A stretch of 20,224 bases of DNA from a virus. The DNA lies in IMG/VR virus record IMGVR_UViG_3300027741_000326, positions 1 to 20,224 of that record; one strand, given 5' to 3'. Positions 5,843-10,719 of the stretch are shown here, in pieces. The translations under genes and the position numbers were made by a program. Within the stretch, counting starts at the first letter, position 1; each line of letters begins with the position of its first letter. Below the pieces are notes generated by a model, which was given only the letters and a program-made list of their open reading frames with translations, ran no database searches and was not told where the DNA came from.

Positions 5843-6008
5843 TAGTATACTCCTCTGGAACAAACTCGTCAACAGCACCAACAACATCGGCCCAATCCCA
5901 AAAGTTGACTTCCACACTGGGATCGTCAATCGGCTCGACCATCGGCTCAAGGATACCGGCTTCAGCCATATCGTTCAGAATATCATTGATCTCGTCGAAG
6001 TTCAGCAT
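5835..6008 (-). CDS. 57-aa acidic hypothetical protein
   Basis: MLNFDEINDILNDMAEAGIL, a Pro/Glu middle, then a Trp-rich WDWADVVGAVDEFVPEEY. The start at 6008 is used because the longer frame (to 6074) begins inside the -35 box of the promoter at 6046-6074. No family recognised. First gene of its operon. Confidence 0.7.
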   Translation of the reverse strand: MLNFDEINDILNDMAEAGILEPMVEPIDDPSVEVNFWDWADVVGAVDEFVPEEYTNA

Positions 6009-6045
6009 GATTCTGGTTCCTGTGGTTTCCGTTCGTGATGCTGCG

Positions 6046-6074
6046 ATTATACTCTTATTATCGGCCGGTGTCAA
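6046..6074 (-). promoter_or_regulatory. Promoter TTGACA-17-TATAAT (perfect consensus)
   Basis: -35 at 6069-6074, -10 at 6046-6051. The spacer contains GGCCGATAATAAGAG. Confidence 0.85.
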
Positions 6075-6133
6075 GCAGAAACTTGGAAAATTCCAAAATA
6101 TAATTCCATGCCAAAGATGAAAAATTTTTTAGT

Positions 6134-6220
6134 TGACGTAAAGTGTTGGTACATAAAGACTTACGCTTCGCGGGGGCGGCCGGACTCGCCGTAAGTCCTT
6201 ACTGGTGAAGGAGATACGTC
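6134..6220 (-). repeat. Four-arm GC-core element, copy 7
   Basis: Outer arms TTGACGTAAAG and GATACGTCAA, inner arms GACTTACG and CGTAAGTC (perfect 8-bp inverted repeat), core GCGGGGGCGGCCGG. The gene at 6199-6408 ends inside this copy, so part of the element is coding. Confidence 0.85.
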
Positions 6221-6408
6221 AAGCCACATCCTAGAATGAAACACACCCCTAATAGAACATAATCACTGATTTTCATCATTTTCCTCCATATACATGATAT
6301 TTGACATACTAGCATACAGTACGATACCACAAATGTAGCCAAAAGCAACGCTAATAAAATCAAATTGATACATCCCTGTATCTCCATAGTTAAGTGGTCA
6401 ATCCCCAT
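6199..6408 (-). CDS. 69-aa two-helix membrane protein
   Basis: Two hydrophobic segments (about residues 14-36 and 48-66) separated by a short basic loop IWRKMMK. An internal ATGATG preceded by GGAGG could also start a separate 25-aa single-helix form, so two products are possible. The ATG at 6408 overlaps the upstream stop. Phage proteins of this plan include holins and membrane modulators; no specific motif is seen. Confidence 0.65.
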   Translation of the reverse strand: MGIDHLTMEIQGCINLILLALLLATFVVSYCMLVCQISCIWRKMMKISDYVLLGVCFILGCGLTYLLHQ

Positions 6409-6586
6409 ATCCTACCCAAAAATCATCACCCTTATCATTCTTCATAAGAGTATAACCCCGACTCCTCATGGCCTCATACTCGTTTATCCTCTGCCACACT
6501 TCCCCCACAATAGAGAGAAAGTAGACAAAACCCAAAACTAAAAGCATAACCCCCACCCAAGCCCACACCAGAATAAAAGCACTCAT
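6398..6586 (-). CDS. 62-aa single-helix membrane protein
   Basis: Residues 3-27 (AFILVWAWVGVMLLVLGFVYF) form one membrane helix. The rest is a short soluble tail with EYEAMRSRGYTLMKNDKGDD. GGAGG lies 8 nt before the ATG, in the end of the upstream gene. With its neighbour it forms a membrane-protein pair; role unknown. Confidence 0.7.
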   Translation of the reverse strand: MSAFILVWAWVGVMLLVLGFVYFLSIVGEVWQRINEYEAMRSRGYTLMKNDKGDDFWVGYGD

Positions 6587-6589
6587 GGG

Positions 6590-6787
6590 TCAAGCCTCCA
6601 CAGTATTGGCGACATGGATCATATTCTCACACTGGTCAAGATAGCACGAACGATATTCGGTCAGACCGATTTTCACAATCATCATCTTTCCCTTGGGCTT
6701 GTCAAGAACCCTACGAACTTCACCACGGTAATTCTCACCCTTATAATCAAACTCAACCCAATCATACCGCTTGATATCGTCTCTCAT
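6590..6787 (-). CDS. 65-aa beta-rich hypothetical protein
   Basis: RYDWVEFDYKGENYRGEVRR, then KGKMMIVKIGLTEYRSCYLD. This reads like a small SH3-like barrel, but no family is assigned. The frame is open to 6877, but the promoter at 6834-6862 lies inside that extension. ATG at 6787 has GAGG at ideal spacing; ATG at 6811 is the alternative. Confidence 0.65.
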   Translation of the reverse strand: MRDDIKRYDWVEFDYKGENYRGEVRRVLDKPKGKMMIVKIGLTEYRSCYLDQCENMIHVANTVEA

Positions 6788-6833
6788 ACGTTCCTCTTGG
6801 TTACTGGTCATCTTCTCTACATCTATTATCGAC

Positions 6834-6862
6834 ATTCTACACTGCAAAACTTTAGTTGTCAA
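6834..6862 (-). promoter_or_regulatory. Promoter TTGACA-17-TAGAAT
   Basis: -35 at 6857-6862, -10 at 6834-6839, with GTCGATAATAG immediately downstream of the -10. Confidence 0.8.
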
Positions 6863-6924
6863 CCTTACAAGACCCACAGGTTCCGCTGACTAGTCTGACT
6901 AGGCTCCGTTTCGACCCCATAGGG

Positions 6925-7107
6925 TTAGCTGAGACTAGCCAAAGACAAAGATTCTTCACGATACCTACGAAGCAATTCTGTGGCAAGATAGGAAATATGC
7001 TGTTTCCTCAATTCGATCATTTCGGGATCAGTATCCCTAGATAGCCTGACCTGTTCAAGCCACAGATTATCTTGCAAAACCCTAGTGGAAAATTCTTTCA
7101 TCTTCAT
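6925..7107 (-). CDS. 60-aa helical hypothetical protein
   Basis: A charged helical protein (STRVLQDNLWLEQVRLSR, then MIELRKQHISYLATELLRRY). No family recognised. The leader has the purine-rich word ACAAGAAAGAGAGA before the ATG. Downstream are several CTAGTC repeats and a small hairpin but no GC-core element. Confidence 0.7.
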   Translation of the reverse strand: MKMKEFSTRVLQDNLWLEQVRLSRDTDPEMIELRKQHISYLATELLRRYREESLSLASLS

Positions 7108-7127
7108 TCTCTCTTTCTTGTCCTACT

Positions 7128-7156
7128 ATCTTACCAAATTTTTCTGCCGTCGTAAA
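7128..7156 (-). promoter_or_regulatory. Weak promoter TTTACG-17-TAAGAT
   Basis: The -10 at 7128-7133 is good, but the -35 at 7151-7156 is poor. There is no GNCGATA word. Placed by position before the gene at 6925-7107. Confidence 0.45.
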
Positions 7157-7162
7157 CCCCTA

Positions 7163-7387
7163 TTATGCGGGGGTAGGTTGTGACCGATAATACTTCGCCC
7201 ACAGTTCATCCATCACGAACTGGACAACACGATCATGAGTACCACGACAAACGTAGTATCCCATGTGAATGTCGAACAGGGCAAACGAGCCATCCTCTTT
7301 CGGATGAAATGTGAACCCACACTTGTAGGCATACCCATTGATCTTACCCTTGACAGTCGAAACTTTCGGAGGCTTTCTCATTTTCAT
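7163..7387 (-). CDS. 74-aa hypothetical protein
   Basis: Basic N terminus (MKMRKPPKVSTVKGK), then beta-rich GYAYKCGFTFHPKEDGSFALF and a helical C terminus RVVQFVMDELWAKYY. No family recognised. The frame is open to 7438, but that start lies within the -35 box, so ATG at 7387 with its purine-rich leader is used; ATG at 7381 is an alternative. Single-gene unit. Confidence 0.7.
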   Translation of the reverse strand: MKMRKPPKVSTVKGKINGYAYKCGFTFHPKEDGSFALFDIHMGYYVCRGTHDRVVQFVMDELWAKYYRSQPTPA

Positions 7388-7409
7388 TTTCTCTCTTTCT
7401 TGTCTTACC

Positions 7410-7438
7410 ATTATACATCTATTATCGTCAAATGTCAA
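7410..7438 (-). promoter_or_regulatory. Promoter TTGACA-17-TATAAT (perfect consensus)
   Basis: -35 at 7433-7438, -10 at 7410-7415. The spacer holds GACGATAATAGATG. Confidence 0.85.
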
Positions 7439-7460
7439 TAGGGTAGACCAGAAAAAATTT

Positions 7461-7478
7461 TCTTACAATCTCGTAAGG
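7461..7478 (-). repeat. CTTAC-GTAAG hairpin, copy 3
   Basis: TCTTAC and GTAAGG flank AATCTC. A second hairpin, ATAGGCA-TCG-TGCCTAT, lies further on near 7530-7547. Confidence 0.55.
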
Positions 7479-7551
7479 TTCGTAGATAAGTTTGGCACAA
7501 GATTTGCTAGTGATGCAAAGATAGGCATCGTGCCTATAGAATAATCATTGA

Positions 7552-7637
7552 ATGTAAGTCATTACAGCATAAGCACTTACGTCGAGCCGGGGCGGCCCGC
7601 CTCGCTCTAAGTCCTTTAGTAGCAAGGCTTTACGTCA
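7552..7637 (-). repeat. Four-arm GC-core element, copy 8
   Basis: Arms ATGTAAGTCATT, AAGCACTTACG, CTCTAAGTCCTTT and AAGGCTTTACGTCAA; core CCGGGGCGGCCCGCC. The TGA of the gene at 7635-7775 lies within the last arm. Confidence 0.85.
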
Positions 7638-7775
7638 AGTTTTTCGTTTTCTGTATATTCGTTCAGTACCCACCCATACGGGTAGGTATAGCTTAGGGTA
7701 CAGCTGTACATACTTACTCTTTACCCATCGCTCAGTCTCTAGTGTAACGTCGTACACTAGTGTACAGTCGTTCAT
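7635..7775 (-). CDS. 46-aa basic hypothetical protein
   Basis: MNDCTLVYDVTLETERWVKS followed by Tyr- and Leu-rich KYVQLYPKLYLPVWVGTE and a basic tail RIYRKRKT. It starts in an ATGA overlap with the upstream gene and has AAGGGAG before the ATG. Its coding sequence holds two perfect palindromes, GTACAGCTGTAC and GTACACTAGTGTAC. No family recognised. Confidence 0.7.
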   Translation of the reverse strand: MNDCTLVYDVTLETERWVKSKYVQLYPKLYLPVWVGTERIYRKRKT

Positions 7776-8146
7776 TCTTCTCCCTTGAAGCTGAACGGAC
7801 TGATTTCCAGATGAGCAACCGCACCGTATTGCTTGGTCAGTTCCTCGACACGCTCACGGCTTCCCGGCTTGCCAACCGGGACGATCATGGTATCCTGTCC
7901 CCCCACATAGCGGGGGTCGGCCTTTTCCTTGCGAACCTTGCCCAGATTCTTCAGGGCAGTACGATTGAACTTGAGAACCTTTTCGGTCACAACGTAACGC
8001 TTGTGGTCAGTCACGCCGTGAACGTAGTCAACGTCGATGATAAACTGTTCATCGCTCACTTCGTGGCGAACGGGAATCGCGATACCCTTGAAAATCATAC
8101 GGGCTTGACGCTTGGCATTTTCGATGATGGGGAACTTGGTTTTCAT
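7772..8146 (-). CDS. 124-aa hypothetical protein
   Basis: Mixed alpha/beta protein: basic N terminus (ENAKRQARMIFKG), then FIIDVDYVHGVTDHKRYVVT, then VGGQDTMIVPVGKPGSRERV. The last part resembles a nucleotide- or nucleic-acid-binding surface, but no known motif is complete. Start at 8146 follows the leader AAGAAAGAGAGAAAGCC. First of two coupled genes. Confidence 0.75.
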   Translation of the reverse strand: MKTKFPIIENAKRQARMIFKGIAIPVRHEVSDEQFIIDVDYVHGVTDHKRYVVTEKVLKFNRTALKNLGKVRKEKADPRYVGGQDTMIVPVGKPGSRERVEELTKQYGAVAHLEISPFSFKGEE

Positions 8147-8171
8147 GGCTTTCTCTCTTTCTTGTGTGTGT

Positions 8172-8200
8172 ATTATACCAAAATGATTTTATCTTGTCAA
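8172..8200 (-). promoter_or_regulatory. Promoter TTGACA-17-TATAAT (perfect consensus)
   Basis: -35 at 8195-8200, -10 at 8172-8177. There is no GNCGATA word. The hairpin at 8201-8218 abuts its -35. Confidence 0.85.
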
Positions 8201-8218
8201 CCTTACAATGTCGTAAGG
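8201..8218 (-). repeat. CTTAC-GTAAG hairpin, copy 4
   Basis: CCTTAC and GTAAGG pair perfectly around AATGTC. It lies directly between the stop of the gene at 8220-8405 and the next promoter, the position expected of a transcription end signal. Confidence 0.65.
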
Positions 8219-8219
8219 T

Positions 8220-8405
8220 TCAGAAACTCTTTCCGCAAGCAGCTTCCCATTCTGCGGGAGCGTAGCCATTTTCGATTTCAGTGGTCGAACACTCACAGAT
8301 CACACCACCAAGATTCACCACCCACACATCACCCTCATCGAAGAACCAATTGACAATCTTGCCAGTGATTCCACCCATCCGAACGCTATCACCAATTTCA
8401 AACAT
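8220..8405 (-). CDS. 61-aa KOW/SH3-like small protein
   Basis: FEIGDSVRMGGITGKIVNWF then DVWVVNLGGVICECSTTEIE has the rhythm of a small SH3-like barrel: G-D-x-V-x-x-x-G-x-x-G-x-V, a V-x-V strand, and a final T-E-I/L. Such domains are common in small phage proteins; the partner is unknown. The C-terminal 15 residues are a short Trp-containing tail. Single-gene unit with promoter at 8446-8474. Confidence 0.75.
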   Translation of the reverse strand: MFEIGDSVRMGGITGKIVNWFFDEGDVWVVNLGGVICECSTTEIENGYAPAEWEAACGKSF

Positions 8406-8445
8406 TCTTTTCTCTCTTTCTTTCTTCTCTATCTCTTATATCGTC

Positions 8446-8474
8446 ATTATACCATGCTCATCTTGAGCTTGCAA
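8446..8474 (-). promoter_or_regulatory. Promoter TTGCAA-17-TATAAT
   Basis: -35 at 8469-8474, -10 at 8446-8451. GACGATA lies just downstream of the -10. Confidence 0.7.
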
Positions 8475-8559
8475 GAGAAATCTAGAGATTTTATTGTCAA
8501 GAAATTTTGACAAAACTTTTCGTCATTTTCTTTCTCATTGGCATACCATTTGCTAAGTC

Positions 8560-8644
8560 GTCGTAAAGTCTTATGGGGCAAGTACTTACGTCGAGCGGGG
8601 CCCGCCCGCCTTGCCCTAAGTGCTTTAGGGTCAAGGACTTACGT
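8560..8644 (-). repeat. Four-arm GC-core element, copy 9
   Basis: Arms CGTAAAGTCTT, AAGTACTTACG, CCCTAAGTGCTTT and CAAGGACTTACG; core CGGGGCCCGCCCGCC. Outer arms are also complementary to each other. The stop of the gene at 8645-8962 abuts the right end. Confidence 0.85.
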
Positions 8645-8962
8645 CTAGTAGATCAGATTCATATCGGCCACAACCATACCATCTTCATACTCTAGGCCAC
8701 TTTCCAGATACCATTCTCCCTTGCGTTGATATACACGCACGGGCGAATACTGGTTGATTCTATCCTTAGTTGTTGCAGTATGCCAACCCCCACTATTGAG
8801 GGTAGCACTATTGTCGGGATGAATCTTTACCACATAGGTACTATGCAGCATGATCCCTACGCTACCGTCGGGAAGAATTTCCGCATAGGTATTGTTACCA
8901 ACCTTGCGAGTATCACGATTAGTCTTACCACGAACCATCTTCACTGCTTCAAAATGTGTCAT
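8645..8962 (-). CDS. 105-aa conserved phage protein (SGGWxT-TTKxRIN type)
   Basis: The middle carries VGNNTYAEILPDGSVGIMLH, then TYVVKIHPDNSATLNSGGWH and ATTKDRIN, followed by VYQRKGEWYLE. I recall this pattern (N-x-T-Y, H-x-T-x-V, L-N-S-G-G-W-x-T-x-T-T-K-x-R-I-N) from a widespread family of small phage proteins with no known function. Last of a four-gene operon. The ATG at 8962 lacks a strong ribosome site, so it may rely on coupling to the gene just upstream. Confidence 0.85.
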   Translation of the reverse strand: MTHFEAVKMVRGKTNRDTRKVGNNTYAEILPDGSVGIMLHSTYVVKIHPDNSATLNSGGWHTATTKDRINQYSPVRVYQRKGEWYLESGLEYEDGMVVADMNLIY

Positions 8963-8967
8963 TTTGT

Positions 8968-9075
8968 TTACCAGCTTTCGCTGATCATCCCTAGTAATTG
9001 TTGAAGAAACTGTAAAATCTCTTTAATATTGTATGTAGCATAATCTACATACCCATCGGGCAGATACCTAGACAT
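8968..9075 (-). CDS. 35-aa hypothetical protein
   Basis: MSRYLPDGYVDYATYNIKEI then LQFLQQLLGMISESW: a Tyr-rich start and an amphipathic helix. GAGGAG at ideal spacing before ATG 9075 decides the start; the frame is open further upstream but overlaps the next gene. No family recognised. Confidence 0.65.
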   Translation of the reverse strand: MSRYLPDGYVDYATYNIKEILQFLQQLLGMISESW

Positions 9076-9082
9076 ATTCTCC

Positions 9083-9202
9083 TCAGTCGTTTTCATGTAG
9101 CATAGAATGGATAGCGTTACCCACTTCATGCACAGTGTAGGTGATAAATGCACAACAGCTAATTAGTGCAGCTAATTGAATATAATCGATCATAGTCAAC
9201 AT
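9083..9202 (-). CDS. 39-aa single-helix membrane peptide
   Basis: Residues 6-24 (DYIQLAALISCCAFITYTV) form a membrane helix, followed by a short polar tail HEVGNAIHSMLHEND. It fills the gap between two coupled genes and its TGA overlaps the next ribosome site. The start is uncertain (9202 or the ATG three codons later). Confidence 0.55.
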   Translation of the reverse strand: MLTMIDYIQLAALISCCAFITYTVHEVGNAIHSMLHEND

Positions 9203-9213
9203 GTCAATATCTT

Positions 9214-9429
9214 TCAAGAGGCGTGAATGAATACTTGTTCGTTTCTCAGTCGGCTATTAATGGTCACGATCCAGTTCTTTCCGCTACCATCCTCACGCAT
9301 GATACCATTGACAAGTCCCACATGAGCATTACCCTTGGGGTCGAGCACGCAGTGATACTTGCCAGCTCGCATAGCAGAGAAAAGCTTGTCAAGGTTATTC
9401 GTTACCGGCTTATAGGCTGTTGCAAACAT
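9214..9429 (-). CDS. 71-aa conserved phage-type hypothetical protein
   Basis: GKYHCVLDPKGNAHVGLVNG then IMREDGSGKNWIVTI and VFIHAS. The REDGSGxxxxVT motif recurs in small phage proteins I have seen, likely beta-rich, of unknown role. AAGGAAAAAC precedes the ATG at 9429. First gene of its operon, promoter at 9458-9487. Confidence 0.75.
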   Translation of the reverse strand: MFATAYKPVTNNLDKLFSAMRAGKYHCVLDPKGNAHVGLVNGIMREDGSGKNWIVTINSRLRNEQVFIHAS

Positions 9430-9457
9430 GTTTTTCCTTTTTCTTTCTTGTTTTTCT

Positions 9458-9487
9458 ATTATAGAGTATCGGCTAGGTTGTTGTCAA
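9458..9487 (-). promoter_or_regulatory. Promoter TTGACA-18-TATAAT
   Basis: -35 at 9482-9487, -10 at 9458-9463. The spacer contains GCCGATACTC. Confidence 0.75.
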
Positions 9488-9501
9488 TACTGTACAAACT
9501 A

Positions 9502-9735
9502 TCAGTTGACCGCAAAATCATCCACAACATATCCCATCTCGTCAATCTCGATCCAACCGCCATCATCCATAAAGCCCAGTTCGTCGTCGATTGCGATCTG
9601 GTTATATCCGCTCGCACGAACATGGTCGAGAAGATCAGAAGCAAAAGCAACCCGACCAACCAAGGTAGAAAGGCTGGTGTTGTCAAGGAACTCAATCAAC
9701 TCAGCCACAGTGTTCAGAACGATCAGGTTTTCCAT
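9502..9735 (-). CDS. 77-aa hypothetical protein, paralog of 10163-10402
   Basis: NTVAELIEFLDNTSLSTLVG then ASDLLDHVRASGYNQIAIDD and an acidic ending EIDEMGYVVDDFAVN. It aligns by eye along its whole length with the 79-aa protein at 10163-10402: shared ELxxFL, S-x-x-TLVG, D-x-x-G-x-x-x-(D/E)DF. The leader CAAGAGGACAAGAAA before the ATG is identical in both. Function unknown. Confidence 0.8.
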   Translation of the reverse strand: MENLIVLNTVAELIEFLDNTSLSTLVGRVAFASDLLDHVRASGYNQIAIDDELGFMDDGGWIEIDEMGYVVDDFAVN

Positions 9736-9773
9736 TTTCTTGTCCTCTTGTTGTCTCTTGTTCTTATATCGAC

Positions 9774-9801
9774 ATTATACAGAGTATTCTTTAGGTTGCA
9801 A
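9774..9801 (-). promoter_or_regulatory. Promoter TTGCAA-16-TATAAT
   Basis: -35 at 9796-9801, -10 at 9774-9779, with GTCGATATAAG right after the -10. Confidence 0.65.
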
Positions 9802-9812
9802 GCGAAAAGTTT

Positions 9813-9830
9813 CCTTACAATTTCGTAAGG
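9813..9830 (-). repeat. CTTAC-GTAAG hairpin, copy 5
   Basis: CCTTAC and GTAAGG pair perfectly around AATTTC. It is almost identical to the copy at 4894-4911, including the flanking GAAAGTTT stretch. Confidence 0.65.
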
Positions 9831-9860
9831 TTCGCAGTGCAAATGTCATGCCAATTGCTA

Positions 9861-9943
9861 TAACCTCTTACTACGTAACCACTTACGTCAAATCGGGGCC
9901 GCCCGGCAAATTGTAAGTCTTTATAGCATAAGGCTTTACGTCA
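9861..9943 (-). repeat. Four-arm GC-core element, copy 10
   Basis: Inner arms CCACTTACG and TTGTAAGTC, outer right arm AAGGCTTTACGTCAA, core CGGGGCCGCCCGG. The left outer arm is degenerate. Confidence 0.75.
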
Positions 9944-9947
9944 AGCC

Positions 9948-10097
9948 TCAATACTCCCCATTATCTTCAATCACTTCCTCTCCGATAACCTCACAGTGTT
10001 CACCACAGCTAGGGCAGATACCGTAATCAACTTGGGCGAAAGTCATGTTGCAACCGCAGCAGTCAGAAGTGAAGTAGACGGTAACGACGTTTTCCAT
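9948..10097 (-). CDS. 49-aa zinc-ribbon protein
   Basis: DCCGCNM...YGICPSCGEHCEV: a Cys cluster near residues 13-16 and a CPSCGEHC knuckle near 28-35, followed by an acidic tail. The EHCE ending matches the protein at 3563-3769, suggesting paralogs. Single-gene unit with AAGGAAAAGAACC before the ATG. Confidence 0.8.
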   Translation of the reverse strand: MENVVTVYFTSDCCGCNMTFAQVDYGICPSCGEHCEVIGEEVIEDNGEY

Positions 10098-10128
10098 GGT
10101 TCTTTTCCTTTTCTCTTGTGTTGATTCT

Positions 10129-10158
10129 ATTATACAGTATCGGCTATTCCGTTGTCAA
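10129..10158 (-). promoter_or_regulatory. Promoter TTGACA-18-TATAAT
   Basis: -35 at 10153-10158, -10 at 10129-10134. The spacer contains GCCGATACTG. It begins 4 nt after the preceding stop. Confidence 0.75.
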
Positions 10159-10162
10159 TACC

Positions 10163-10402
10163 TTAGTAGTAAAGAAAATCTTCCAGAATGTTTCCGTCCC
10201 GGTCAACGGTGATTCCCTCACCCTCATCACCCATCGGGAAAAACTCTCCAATGTGGAAAGTACCATCGGAAAGCTCGTTGGCCAGAGCCTCAGCGAGCAA
10301 CTCGCCGCCGATACGAGCAATCCCAACCAAGGTTTCGGGGCTGGTCGAATCAGCACCATAGAGGAAGTTTTCGAGTTCGTTGCGGCTGTTGATGGTGATC
10401 AT
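10163..10402 (-). CDS. 79-aa hypothetical protein, paralog of 9502-9735
   Basis: NSRNELENFLYGADSTSPET then LVGIARIGGELLAEALANEL and DRDGNILEDFLYY. The start at 10402 is preferred to the longer frame (10441), because the latter lies at the promoter and 10402 has the AGAGGACAAGAAA leader shared with the paralog. Acidic, probably an alpha/beta mini-domain; function unknown. Confidence 0.8.
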   Translation of the reverse strand: MITINSRNELENFLYGADSTSPETLVGIARIGGELLAEALANELSDGTFHIGEFFPMGDEGEGITVDRDGNILEDFLYY

Positions 10403-10439
10403 TTTCTTGTCCTCTTGGTTATCGTTCTCTTGTGCTTTC

Positions 10440-10467
10440 ATTATACAGTATTTATCGACACTTTCAA
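10440..10467 (-). promoter_or_regulatory. Promoter TTGAAA-16-TATAAT
   Basis: -35 at 10462-10467, -10 at 10440-10445. The spacer has GTCGATAAATACTG. Confidence 0.65.
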
Positions 10468-10530
10468 GAGAAATCTTTGGAATTTTTGAAATATAATTTC
10501 ATGCCAAATAGATATTTTTTTATCTTTATC

Positions 10531-10610
10531 ATAAACCCTTACCACACAATAACTTACATTCAATTCGGCCGAGCATACTCGCTCTAAGTCCTTACCTCGT
10601 ATAAGGTTAG
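10531..10610 (-). repeat. Four-arm GC-core element, copy 11 (degenerate)
   Basis: Arms AAACCCTTACC, AATAACTTACATT, CTCTAAGTCCTTACC and ATAAGGTTAGG; the core is reduced to CGGCCGAGC. It is the last copy, where the small-gene block ends. On the plus strand the end runs into six T. Confidence 0.65.
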
Positions 10611-10719
10611 GGGGTTTTTTCATTTTACAAAGGGCTCGCGATATTTATCAGTAAAGGCCAGGGTGGTACATAAGCAATAAGCGCCCTCATATACAATTAG
10701 CCAGTTTATTAGCCACTTA
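10611..10719. other. Intergenic stretch with no recognised gene
   Basis: Between copy 11 and the secreted-protein gene. It has short GGCTAAT repeats but no clear hairpin plus T-run on the minus strand. Confidence 0.5.

Noticed and set aside
6009-6074. N-terminal extension of the gene at 5835-6008
   Set aside because: The TTG start is the -35 box itself. The same argument removes the extensions to 7438, 6877 and 3502.
7760-8353. Plus-strand frame of 197 codons
   Set aside because: Antisense to two well-supported minus-strand genes, with promoters and leaders all on the other strand.
9223-9828. Plus-strand frame of 201 codons
   Set aside because: Antisense shadow of the genes at 9214-9429 and 9502-9735, and it crosses two promoters.
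100-10610. Evenly spread repeats as a CRISPR array
   Set aside because: Copies are about 0.7-1.4 kb apart with genes between them and internally palindromic; no unique short spacers.
10441-10623. 60-codon minus-strand frame
   Set aside because: Spans repeat copy 11 and touches a promoter; no ribosome site.
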